A stretch of DNA of 64,000 nt from Aquatica leii (taxonomy: Eukaryota > Arthropoda > Insecta > Coleoptera > Lampyridae), in contig CM069437.1 in the NCBI GenBank assembly GCA_035610365.1, positions 54,274,093-54,338,092 on the forward strand, in the 5' to 3' direction. Positions 23,231-33,545 of this stretch are shown here, piece after piece; the first letter of the stretch is position 1; each line of letters starts with the position of its first letter. Both the position numbers and the translations under genes were made by a program. The notes beneath the pieces are model-generated. The model had not been told where the DNA came from, ran no database searches, and worked only from the letters and a program-made list of their open reading frames with translations.

Positions 23231-25040
23231 GGTTATTATTGAAGTTAAATTGTTTAGTTATGTTTCTATTTTTTATCTTTGATATGCTGACGAAGTATAT
23301 ATGTAAATTGATAATAAATTAATTTTAAGCCTAATTTAACTGCAAACCGTGACCACGCAACGAAACGTATAAGCACATTTTATACGTCAAAATATTTAAA
23401 ATGTTGATCAATTCTTACTGTTTTGTTATTTTAGTTTATTCAAAGTAAACAAATTTACATTTAATGATATTTATTACGTAAGGCAGTTCTCATTGTTATT
23501 ATCATAAATCCGTTAGTTGACGGCTCAGGTTATCGGAGAAACAAACTTGACTTATCACTACTTATACTATCACACATTAAAGTTGTGATTTTAGATGTCA
23601 ACAAATCTCAAATATTACCGATTTATAAAAATATTGTTTATTTACTATTTTTCTCTTACCATAATTTTATCACTTGCATGTAACTATTTATATTAGATAA
23701 ATTAGTACATAACAAATGTTGATAATTCGTTTTGACGCAGTTTTATTTTTCAAAAAAGTGTTGATAAGGTTCTTATAAACACTCGACAAATAAACTCTTG
23801 GAATTTTTAGTAATTCAAGTGTTGCATGGCAAAATCGCTATAACGTAAGTGACGATAATATCGTTTTCTTCAGTGACATTTACCACTCTGAAGATGCAAG
23901 CTGCAGTACTATTTTTTGTTTTGACTCTCAAAGAGAGATTTGGACCAAGCCTAAAAAGTCTGGATGTTTAACTACGACGCGGTCTAAGCCGAAAGCCGTT
24001 TATAATCATAAAAGTATATTATTTTAAAAAAAATGTAATTGTTAAAAAAATTAATAAATTTAATTGCCATTTACTTTAATTATTTTTTACATTTATTTTT
24101 ATTATTTAATTTGTAAATATAATTTTATATTATTAATAAACTAGTTAAAAAATAATATTTTTTATATTTTTGATATTTTAAAACAATATATTGCAATTAA
24201 GTTGCAGTATATTATATTAATTTATATTGATTTGTTTACAAAAGTTTTAACTTTTTTTATAAAAACAATTTTGTACATGATGTCAATGTCATGTTTTGGA
24301 TAATAAATTAAAAAAGTTTAAAAGTATGTAGATAAAACGCAACTTTACATGTTCTGTAAAATCATTTTTTACGTTCACATATTTGAATTTTATTAAAAAC
24401 AAAATTTTACTTTTTACATTTTACTTGACAATTTTTTAAAAACTATTTTAAATATTTTTTAAGTATAAATGCAAACATAAAACTTAAAAAAAACTTATTA
24501 AAACCTTTATTTTGTTTCTAATATTCGCTTTTTTAGATTTATACGATATACAAGTACCCTTGGCCTTTTATACGGTCGCTTGAAACGATATAACTTTTGC
24601 CTTTTTCATACATTCCAAATTTTGTAGGTTAATAAAATACATTGTGTAGTGCGTATTTTTTTTAAATCTAATACATGCGATTGTTATGCAAATTTTTTTT
24701 TTAGTAAATGACAAATTAAATTAATGTGCAATTAAATGTCTAAAAAATCAAATAAGGTTTTAAGTTTTAGTTTACAGGATGGTTAATAGTTTTTTGTATT
24801 GCATTTTGATTTATTTATACATAAATAATTTAAGAAACACCTTATTAAAACGATACACAATGAATTGATACGTTTAATTAAACATTTTTTGTATTTTATT
24901 GAGATTTTGCGTGCAGATTATTAAATTTATTAAATCCCTTTAAACAATACGTATTAAAATATGTATTAAAAACTTTAAACAAAAACTTTGTTTACCAATG
25001 GCATTGTTTAAATTTTCATTAAATGTTATTAACGTATAAC
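23231..25040. other. Mostly AT-rich stretch without a gene
   Basis: Apart from the PLE tail at 23,881-24,010 nothing is recognisable. No LTR of the neighbouring gypsy fossil could be found here. Confidence 0.5.
23881..24010 (+). repeat. PLE 3'-tail repeat, copy A
   Basis: Shares the string 'aaaaagtctgga' and 'actac(g/a)acgcggtctaag' with copy B (52,741-52,892, minus), and 'aagatgcaagctgca' with copy C (53,937-54,115). The order is CTCTGAAGATGCAAG, a short gap, a CTCTCAAAGAGAG hairpin, then the shared 3' block ending 'tataatcata'. From memory this is the non-coding end of an insect PLE, with CTGAAGA as the ribozyme-like core. No PLE coding sequence is visible upstream. Confidence 0.55.
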
Positions 25041-25519
25041 CTATAAATATAAGAAAAAATAAACAACGTTAGCAAACGATTGATAGCAGCTCCATCTCAT
25101 AGTATAAAGTAGTATATATGTACGATAATTGTAAATAGCTATAAAAGTGGTAAAGTTGTAAATTGATTTTACACCCGCGTATTTCAAAATAGTTTTGAAT
25201 AAAACTGCGGGATAAAAGTACAACGTAAAGTACATTGGGGTTAAAGCAATGCAATTGTGGAAATGCCACCAGAGTGAATTACTAGACGACGGCTTTGCGT
25301 TTTTAAAGCTCATCAGCAGCAGGAGATACACTAATGTAATACCCACAATTGCATCAACAAACCCTATAGCTTTGCATACATGTATGATTTTTTGTTTTTG
25401 TTTACTTTTTTTTTGCCTGTACTGAAGCGCAATTCATTAATGTGCTCAACACTTCAACAATAGTAGTTAAGTTTAAACCGCAGATTAGAGCTGGCACATT
25501 AAACACTGATGTAACGTTG
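25041..25519 (-). pseudogene. Candidate multi-span membrane protein exon or pseudogene
   Basis: A minus-strand stretch preceded by an acceptor-like site (tttcattttgtactatag, ending at 25,520). The first frame reads FNVPALICGLNLTTIVEVLS, one membrane span, and ends at a run of nine T (25,406-25,414, plus strand). In a shifted frame the text continues as AIGFVDAIVGITLVYLLLLM (second span), SLWWHFHNCIALTPMYFTLY (third span) and further hydrophobic sequence to a stop at 25,041. Codon choice is mixed and GC content is higher than around it, which suggests real coding sequence. The frame change falls exactly at a homopolymer, so either a one-base indel has broken an old gene or the assembly is wrong there. 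I do not recognise the family. Confidence 0.4.
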
Positions 25520-26275
25520 CTATAGTACAAAATGAAAAAAAAACTCTTTTAATGCACATTATCATTAGAAATGAATAAAAGTTTGTGTACAAAATAGTAG
25601 GTATTTGTATAGACAGCAAATGTTAGATATATTGTAACGTTCTAAAGTAACTTTCTTGTACTCCCACGCATATATTAAATATAAATATTAAAATTCATTT
25701 TTGAATATTATTAAAAGGTCGTGGTCGATAACGTGCGATAGCAAATAATATTAAAAATTTTTTTATGAAAAAAGAAGAGCGTGAACGTCGAAAGAGAAAG
25801 AACGTTAATTTTTTTGGAAAACTCGGTCTCAAATTTTAGAGAGCTAATAAGCGTAATTATACGGATTTCAGTTAGCGCGCAAATTACGGTTTATGTTTTA
25901 AGTAGACTTAAGTAATTTAATAGTGACGCCTAACGTACGAATTTATAAATATAAAAACGCCAACGGGTTACAAGGACTATATCTATTGCGGAAAATTTGT
26001 GGCGCTTTTGGTTTTTGTTAAGTTTTTTATTTTCATGCTAGAACAAATTTTTATTTTTAGTTATGCATATTAGAAATTAATAATATGTTAAAAACTAATG
26101 TAATAAATTTTGTTCTATGCGTATAGTACTAATTAAATTTAATTTTTTATTTAACAAACTTTTTTATTTGCATTTTTGTCGATAGTAGTTAGTAATTTCA
26201 TAATTTTACAGAAACTGTGTTTTTTCTGTGCACATCGGCTGCTGACTTGGCTGTAATTATACTACTCTGAAAACT
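25520..26275. other. Stretch without a recognised gene
   Basis: No gene. A short plus-strand basic frame (MKKEERERRKRKNVNFFGKL) near 25,765 and a GC-richer patch around 25,780-25,990 are unexplained. Confidence 0.5.
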
Positions 26276-26448
26276 CTAAACGGTTTTTTTCAGTGACAAA
26301 TCGCTGACAAAAGTGATGCTTTTGTCAACTTTCTGGTTTGGTTGCAAAGAAGTAATATTTTTTCTCGACATTAAATAAAATCGTACATTAATTTGCTTTG
26401 TTCTTGTAGAAACTTCCTTTGATGATGGCTCAACCTGTTTAGAATCAT
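26276..26448 (-). other. Candidate terminal exon (minus strand)
   Basis: A good acceptor (gttagtattttatttccag) at 26,449-26,467 is followed by 57 open codons up to a TAG at 26,276-26,278. The peptide begins DDSKQVEPSSKEVSTRTKQI and ends KSITFVSDLSLKKTV. Its composition is not low-complexity. The plus strand over the same region also has a fair acceptor (ctttgttcttgtag) and an open frame, so the coding strand is not certain. I know no family match. A decayed transposon is the main alternative. Confidence 0.28.
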
Positions 26449-28432
26449 CTGGAAATAAAATACTAACTCTAATTATGTTAATTTTGCATTATTTTATTGT
26501 GTTATTTTATTTTTTATTTTTAAATTTATTAATAATTCCCAAACGAATTTTATCTAGAATTTCCCATATTTACTATTATCAATCTATTGATTTGATAAGT
26601 GTATACGTGAAAACTAAACTTTTGTTAACATTATTATTAGTTTTTGAAGTATTTACGTTACAGTGAAATTAAAAAAAGTAATATTTAGATTAGTTTAAAA
26701 TAGCATTTGTTTACCTATTTAAAAAAAAATTGATTTGATTATTTTCAAAATATTACACAATTATTAAAATATACTTTGTTTACGATAAGGAGTACGTAAT
26801 AACGTAATAAAATCAGTTTGAGTAACACTTTATATTAAAAACTAAAACTAAACTTTTAATAAAAAAAAAAAACTAAAATTCTAAAGTGTACCAATTAGTT
26901 TAATTTTTAGAATTGCTAAAAACTAATTATATTATTAGATGTACATTTTTATTAAAACTTAATTGTTATTTTGTCAATCACATAAAATTTAATAAAAAAT
27001 GATTTCGACAAAGGATAAATTAGAAATTATTGTCAGTCAAAGACAAGATTAAGTTTTAGGGATAATTTGACTATAAATAATTGTTTTGTTTTTTATCTAT
27101 TGTTGCTAAATTAATTGACAAAGTATTAAAAAAAATATATAACATGAAGAGAAATTAAAAATGTATAAATCATTAAGAAAAAAACGAATACACATTTATA
27201 CACTTTAATTATACTTTAATGACGTATCTTATGATACAGTTTTCAAACATTATTTTGTTGAATTAAAACTTGTCAAACATAAATGTTATAAAAAAAATTA
27301 TCATTGTTATAATTATTGTATAATCCAAATTGTTTTCAAATTTAATTAAACAAAAATTTAAAATTAGATCAACTTTATTCTTCGTTATTAGATAACTTAA
27401 TTTTTTCAAGCAAACAAATATTTTATTTAATTTGAGCATACGTTTTTAAGGTTTTTAACGTTATTAAAAAATTTTTAGTTTTTAAATAAAAATACAGTTG
27501 CTTAAATGTAATTATATTTAACAAATTTAAAACAAAGCACACAAATAACGGTAATGTTAAATTTAACAAAAATAAAATACAATCTCGAATCGCAACAATA
27601 CCTTAAATAAGTAATTTGTATACATTTTGATTAAGATAATAGCCTATTTCTATTTGTGTTTTGGTAGTAACCGCACTTTGAACAAGTGTTTTAAACTAAA
27701 ATACGGAATGAGACAATTAGACCAAATTAAAAAAAATACGAAAGTTAGACCAAAATATTGTTTTTTAATTGCCTAAAATTAATAATTTACCATATTAAAC
27801 TATGGCAAAATTTAATTTAATTAAATATTATGATAAAAAACCAATCCGTTAAAAAACTATGAGTAAAGATTAAATACTATTAAATTATATTAAACAAGTA
27901 AAAACCTGTTTTTTATCATTTTTTTTTACCTTTTACCTTTAAGATTAAATGCAACAAATAAAGTATATTAGTAAAAACGTTAACAACAATAGCAATAAAT
28001 TTATTGAACACGTTAAAATTTAACAAGAAATGTATGCATAGAAAACTATAATTCTATTCTTCAATACTGTCAGTTAAAATCTTAAACAATATAAGACTTG
28101 TTTGAGTTACTAAACCAATATGATAAGTAATAATAACTTATGTAATAACCATAATAAGTTGAAGATACAAACATTAACAATAACTTTTTCTTTTGTATAA
28201 CGAAATTTGAAAGCGATTTAAATCTAGATGGCGTTTGAACTTCGTTATATTTATCTCACACACGCGCTAATCATTTATTTATTTAGCAGTCTTCTTAGTA
28301 CTTCCGAAAAACTGGCCTATGATTCTTTTGACCCGTTTTTATATATTTCTGTTATCTTCTTGAGAAGTTTTTACATCTTTCGGTAAACGTTCTAAAAGTT
28401 TAAAATAACTTCGCGAACGTTTCAATATTAAT
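26449..28432. other. AT-rich stretch without a recognised gene
   Basis: Very AT-rich. A 63-codon plus-strand hydrophobic frame at 26,475-26,666 is not convincing. Nothing else to report. Confidence 0.6.
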
Positions 28433-29460
28433 AATTTTACAAGCTTTCGAACTTACGCTTATTCTTTGTCAGGTAGTATAAATTAAATTGACAATTATAA
28501 AACTAAAAACAATAAATTGTGAGAGAATTAAATAATTCACGCAATATTGTTTAGCTACAGCATTTGCTTAAAGGTCTGAAGAAAAACCACTATAAAAACT
28601 CTAGACGTAGCTTAAGTGTAATTATTGGAAAAATTAGGATCAGAAAATAACAAAAAACCAGATGCCAGAAAGTTCGTAACTATTGTCTCTGTTGAAATTC
28701 TTAAGAAATTTTTATAATTTCAATTGATTCTCTAATCTACCTTTATTTTCAGTTTTTTGTTTTAGAATTTGTTGTAGTTTTGTCACAGCTTATATTATGT
28801 GAAGTGTTTAGTCCATGTTTCGCAATGGCAGACTTAGTAAGCTGGAATAAACAAAGATGTCTTTTTTGTTTTTTTTTAAATTTATTATCTATAGTTCTAC
28901 CAGCTTCACCAAAGATGCATAGGACTTAGTACACTCAACAGGTATTGTAAGGCTTACGTTGAAAACAAAGGGTAGAATAACAAAGTTTCAGTTAATAGTT
29001 AAGCCATCTATTAAAGTAGGTCTGTTTTTGGTGCAAGAAACTTCTAGTTTTCTATTAAAACCATTTCTTATAAAACTTTCTTTCGCGGTTATATAATTTA
29101 CAAATCGTTCTCAGATTCTGAGCTAGGTGATGGCAAGAATTTGCGTTTATGTATTGATTTGTATGTGTTGGTTTTTGATAAAATTCAGTTTACTTATAAT
29201 TTTTTAGAACAATTTTTTAATTAAAGATATGTTTAATTTAGTTTCTTGATTAATAAATGCGTTCTCTTGTAATAATTTTTAAATTATATTAAAGTGTATA
29301 ACGGGTCTTTTTAGACTAAGAAAGTCGATCGGTAAAACATTTATTTTATAAACTGACTTGGATAGTTTTTTTTTTTAAGTTTGGTTGAGTTTACCTGACA
29401 TTGACTTTTGTTAATGATTAAATGAATTACTTTCTTAGACAGGGTGTTTAATTTTATAAT
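28433..29460 (-). mobile_element. Penelope-like element 3, decayed
   Basis: The GIY-YIG domain is clear on the minus strand near 28,940-28,760: FGEAGRTIDNKFKKKQKRHL followed by QLTKSAIAKHGLNTSHNISC. It corresponds to the (G)ETGRxIxxRxKEHxRH and KSAxAEHxxxxGHxIxF blocks of the endonuclease. Upstream (about 29,300-28,960) are decayed thumb-region traces such as RNGFNRKLEVSCTKNRPTL. The 3' tail ends in a stem-loop motif at 28,441-28,473. The reverse-transcriptase core is missing or unreadable. It has many breaks and differs in sequence from PLE 1 and PLE 2. Confidence 0.75.
28441..28473 (-). ncRNA. Hammerhead-ribozyme-like motif of PLE 3
   Basis: On the minus strand: CTGACAA, one base, stem GAA paired with TTC across a 10-nt loop (taagcgtaag), then GAAAGC. 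This is the same layout as at the end of PLE 1 (core, one base, stem, GAAA) with an entirely different stem sequence. As in PLE 1 the core G of CUGANGA reads A, here explicable by CpG decay (CGA to CAA). The position, about 300 bp downstream of the GIY-YIG domain, fits a PLE tail. Confidence 0.5.
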
Positions 29461-29504
29461 CAATTAAAAAAAGCTGCGGTTACAAAAAAGAACCTAACAT
29501 CTAT

Positions 29505-30245
29505 TATAAATTGGCGCCCAACTCGCGGCCTCAAACCTATAATATAAGTGAAAAAATTATCGATCAAAATTTTGCTTTTTATGCTAGCGAAAGAGGTTTT
29601 TAATGTTGCTAACGTTATACAAAAATTGTCAATGCTGTTATACGATTTTGTTGTATCTTGATAACAATGAGTACAGACGCTTTTTTAACACAAAAAAAAC
29701 AGCTTACCGTGTATATTGCAAATTGTTACTTTCAATACAAAGTGCAAAAAATGTCGGCAAATTTTTGCTTATCTACCAAAATGTACTTTAAGTGAAGAAT
29801 TTTAGCCAGACAAAGTTTACGTTTTTCTTACATATAAACATTTGTTAAAAGATTTCACGCAACAAAATAAATACTTTTAATAATTTATTACAATTATCAA
29901 TATTAGTGGAGTTGACTGTGTTCGAAAAACATGTAGTAAACGACAAAAAACATCTAGAAAAACAAAGTCAAAGATCCGAGTGTAGTAAAATAAGTATTCA
30001 GTGTCATTATTGTAAAGTGCTTGATAATTCCACCGATAAATGCAAAAAACTTTCTCGCAAAGTAAATAATTAGAGTGAACCAAATACTTCACTCAAAATC
30101 AAATCAACTTCTCAACATGTAGGTACTACGCTTTCTTCAACAATTTTGTGTTTTGGTTGTGGAAGATCAAGTTACGTTCGATCTAAATGTCCAAAGTGCA
30201 ACGTGTCTAGATTTGCTTTGGCATCTATAAATTTTACTGAATTTA
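29505..30245 (+). mobile_element. LTR-retrotransposon leader and gag fragment (fossil)
   Basis: A primer-binding-site-like string, TGGCGCCCAACTCGCGGC, starts at 29,512, where the leader of an LTR element would begin. Downstream at about 30,003-30,043 and 30,148-30,200 are two zinc-knuckle-like segments (CHYCKVLDNSTDKC and LCFGCGRSSYVRSKCPKC). They resemble the two knuckles at the gag C-terminus of the young Ty3 element at 60.2 kb. The fragment ends abruptly against the R1-like LINE. It is old and broken; no LTR was recognised upstream, where PLE 3 lies instead. Confidence 0.6.
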
Positions 30246-31390
30246 GTGTAAACGCAAAATCTCTTTCTCGTAAGCAATTCTGAAGACGGGTTTAATTCCG
30301 ATATAAGTTCTTTTTGTGCCTTTGTAAATTAGTGCGTCCGCTTTTATTTTTTTTTTACATTCTGTTCTCTTGGTATAAAGACTAACTGCACTTGTTGGTG
30401 AGTTGCCAATGTTTTCATATTGTTTATGCATGTTATAATGAGTTTAGATTTTATGACTGGTAATTTTAGCAGCAGTAATGCTGCTTGATCAAGTTGATAA
30501 TGTTTCCGACACACCAGTCAATAGCAACAACGTCAGCTTGAAAATATATTTACCCAAAAGCCAGCTTTCATATATTCTTAAACTGATACTGTTGCAATTT
30601 TTGACCTCATCTGTGTTCCAGATAGTTTTTTTAACCTCGCTCGGGTAAAAGTTTATAGGTCACTCGTTTTGTGATAGTATCATCATTTTAATTTGTTTTA
30701 AAATGTGATTTTTTGTGAATCAGATCTGATAGTTAAGATTGTTTCTTAATGCAGCACGTTGTATATACCCGGTTTGTATTTCCCGGTAATTAACGTGCGT
30801 TTATCAATCTGCAATCTGTATACTGTTTTTCTGGATTCTGTCATTACAACAAAGTGTAATAGTGAAAGTAAAAGTAATGCTTTCCTGGCTGCTGTAGGCG
30901 TGGTTCTTATCGCTTCTGTTATTAGCAGACGTGTGATTCTCTGTAATTTGCCTAACTTCGAAGCTGTGCTTTTCAAGTTGATTCTTTTACAATCGCACTG
31001 TTTGTGATGATGATGAGTCTTGTCACCACAGTTTATAAGCATTTGATTATTGTAAGTTTCAATCCCCATGCGTTACTGACATTAAGAATCTTAGTGGCTT
31101 TCGTTGTAAATTTTTCTAGGTGAGCGTTGAAAATCAGTCTGATATCAAAAGTAAGTCCTAAACATTTAACTTTCTTTGTAACTTTGTAAGCAGTTTTGTG
31201 TCATCTGTTTTTCGTCGTTTGGCAAACGAAACAATTTCCGTCTTGGTTGGGTTTGCTGAAAGTCTTTCTTTTTTGCACCATTTTGAGACAGTGGTTACTG
31301 CACTCTGTATTATATTGGTGATTTGCGTCGATTGGCAAATTTTCTTTTTTGGAGCAAAAAAAGTCGTACTTTTTGTACTTAATACATAAA
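30246..31390 (-). mobile_element. R1-like LINE, copy 1, 3' part
   Basis: The minus strand reads ECSNHCLKMVQKRKTFSKPN and VKCLGLTFDIRLIFNAHLEK (about 31,330-31,110; the KYLGVxLD block after the reverse-transcriptase palm), then NVSNAWGLKLTI, and then the frame at 31,069-30,746 with SKLGKLQRITRLLITEAIRT and TPTAARKALLLLSLLHFVVM. The last two match the 'LxKxQRLAxLGITGAMRTTPTAALEALLxLPPLH' thumb/RNase H linker of R1-clade LINEs. It is truncated at the 5' side within the palm and, on the 3' side, meets the LTR-gag scrap at about 30,245. A second copy lies at 36.9-39.0 kb in the same orientation. Confidence 0.8.
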
Positions 31391-32589
31391 TAGCTATTTT
31401 GTTTTAAAATATTTAAAAATGGATAAAGTTGGACTCACAATTATATACAATCTTAATCAATTTTATGTACATTTTAATTTGTTGTGCGTTTAAAAACAAA
31501 ACACATTGCTACAAGTTTCTAGAAATTTACGAACCTTGCACGACCGACTTGCAATACAATTGAAACAATGTCTATCAGAAAGAGAGCAGGTCCAACTTCA
31601 AATTCGATTTACTTATCTTAGATATTATAGAATAATAATGTGTAAATAGAATTAGAATCAATAACACATAAGTCTTAAATTTAGTAGGTACAACGTTACT
31701 TATAAGAACGCCAGAAGCATCGGCAACTTACAATACATCTCTATAGTAAATTTGAATAGCAAGAACATATAAATTCTTTGTAGATTAATTAAATTAACAA
31801 TGATAATCAATTGTTTACATATCAGCATGCGATACAAATTTAAGTTAGACTACTATATCAAACAAATCTTTAAAATTTATTGAATTTATAAACAAACAAA
31901 ATTTGTGAGAAGGACTGTTGTGACATCAAATGATAATCAAAATTTTGACTTACCTTAACTATGGTGTTAACTTTAAGAAAACGTTTTTCTAATGGCTCCT
32001 TTGTAATTAAGCCAACGAAAAAAACTGTTTCATACTAATGACTCACAAAATCTTTACAAAAAAGTAAAAACAACATTTATGACAAGCAAAAAAACGGAGT
32101 TCATTACATGCTGTTGACATGTGTAACTTTCGTAAATCGCATATGCGTATGGTATATTACTGGTTCGATGTCTTACTTTAGAAATTTTCTACAATTGATC
32201 CAAATGTTCCACACCCACCAAAAAGGTGATTAACCTTTATAAGTAAATAACCGTTACCCACATTTGGAGGTAACACGTGGTGCTAAAAAATTTACATGAA
32301 AATTACACTTAATCTATACAAAGAATAATTTAGCTAATTAAAGCTGTTTTCAAGATACATAACGCTACAACAAAAAAAATAACTCTTTAAATTCAACTAG
32401 AGATCTTATTTGTGACATTGTATTCAAATAAATGTATACGTCAAGCAACGTACATAAAAAAACCAATACCTTCCTAAAGAGCTATATTTGACCAACCGTT
32501 ATAAAGTATACGTCTTTAAAAACATGTACGTTTAATGTCGCTCAAAATAAATATGGCAACATTGTGAAGCCTTTGTAATTGACGTTTGT
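31391..32589. other. Stretch without a confident gene
   Basis: Apart from the candidate exon at 31,954-32,034, nothing is recognised. A minus-strand frame FGGCGTFGSIVENF near 32,220-32,180 is unassigned. Confidence 0.5.
31954..32034 (-). other. Candidate 81-bp internal exon
   Basis: On the minus strand an acceptor (pyrimidine tract about 20 nt upstream, ending cattag) is followed by 27 open codons and a consensus donor GTAAGT at 31,953-31,948. The peptide runs YETVFFVGLITKEPLEKRFL and ends KVNTIVK. Its length is a multiple of three and both ends are in phase 0. The frame also stays open for 27 codons past the donor, which weakens the exon reading, as it could equally be a piece of a transposon ORF. 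No family match known to me. Confidence 0.3.
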
Positions 32590-33100
32590 TTTGACATACT
32601 TTTAACGGGCGATGGAAGTGTTGATAACACTATTGTTTAAATCATTTTTGTTTCAAATGTCAATAAAGACAAGCATCGATATCTTCTTTTTAGAACTCCT
32701 TTGTGTTTTTGTGAACAAGGTTATAGTGGTGTATTATTGACCACTTCACGTAAAACCGTCAATAACCACGTTCTTAAGGAATGACTGGAGTCACCTAACA
32801 GAAAGTTATACTTTCTTCTAGTGGCATGAATACTTCTTAAAATTGTCTTATTGATATATAATAATATAATATAAGCTTTTTGCTTCCTGAAAATCTAGCA
32901 TTCAAATTATAAATTTTTAAATTGGCAGTCACAAATCTATAATTTGTAATTTTAAAAACTTACAATTGCTACATGAGTGCAATCGATGCAACCAATTACA
33001 CCGGAAAATCTATATTTCTTAAAAAAACTAACATTGATGATTACAACAAGCATTTATCATGGTCAAAATTTCCAGGAAAAAGTACTTATCCGTTAAAAAA
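32590..33100 (-). pseudogene. PIF/Harbinger transposase fragment
   Basis: On the minus strand, KKYRFSGVIGCIDCTHVAIV (about 33,023-32,962) is the first catalytic block of Harbinger transposases (G(V/A)IDGTH(V/I)xI, with the catalytic Asp). Then comes NLNARFSGSKKL, corresponding to NxxARYPGSxHD. Then LLGDSSHSLRTWLLTVLREV (about 32,803-32,745) matches LLGDSGYPLxPWLLTPL with the second Asp, and finally KHKGVLKRRYRCLSL, the 'RGVIERxFGxLKRRFRCL' helix. The order is correct. About 30 residues between THVAI and the NARY block are missing, and several frames are used, so the copy is old and inactive. No terminal repeats were identified. Confidence 0.75.
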
Positions 33101-33199
33101 ATAGTTAAAAATTAACTTAAACAAAACATCTTTTGTAAGGGCACTTATTACTTTAATTCATACATAGGCTGTAACAAATAAAAATCGTAGCCACAAGTT

Positions 33200-33545
33200 C
33201 ATCTTGCATTTATTTATTGTTTATGTTAGGAGTGTACCGCGGATACTCGTCCCTCTCTTCTTTTTTTCCTTTAAGTTCAATTGTACAGTTACTAGTAGGA
33301 GTAAACAAAACGTTGTGTCTGTGATAAATAGATTGTTTTATTACTTCACGCACATTTTAGAATTGCGAGTCTGGGGTAATTTTTTTTTCTAGCCCAGACG
33401 TTTGTTTCCTTATAGGATTATTTTCTACACGTAAGAAAAGTTGGCGCTAGAACACCGCTTACCCCCAAGAATTTTTGTACTGACAATCCGACTCATGACC
33501 ATCTACGACGAAAGCTAGCGAAAAATGAGCCAAACGTCTATTAAT
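33200..33545 (+). repeat. Dispersed repeat family X, copy 1
   Basis: Matches the reverse complement of about 39,030-39,430. Shared strings include 'atttattgtttatgtt', 'gtctgtgataa', 'cttcacgcacatt' and 'agacgtttg' near both ends of the last 160 bp. It contains an internal near-palindrome bounded by AGACGTTTG at 33,396 and CAAACGTCT at 33,531-33,539. It may be an LTR or a non-autonomous element; I cannot decide. Confidence 0.65.
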
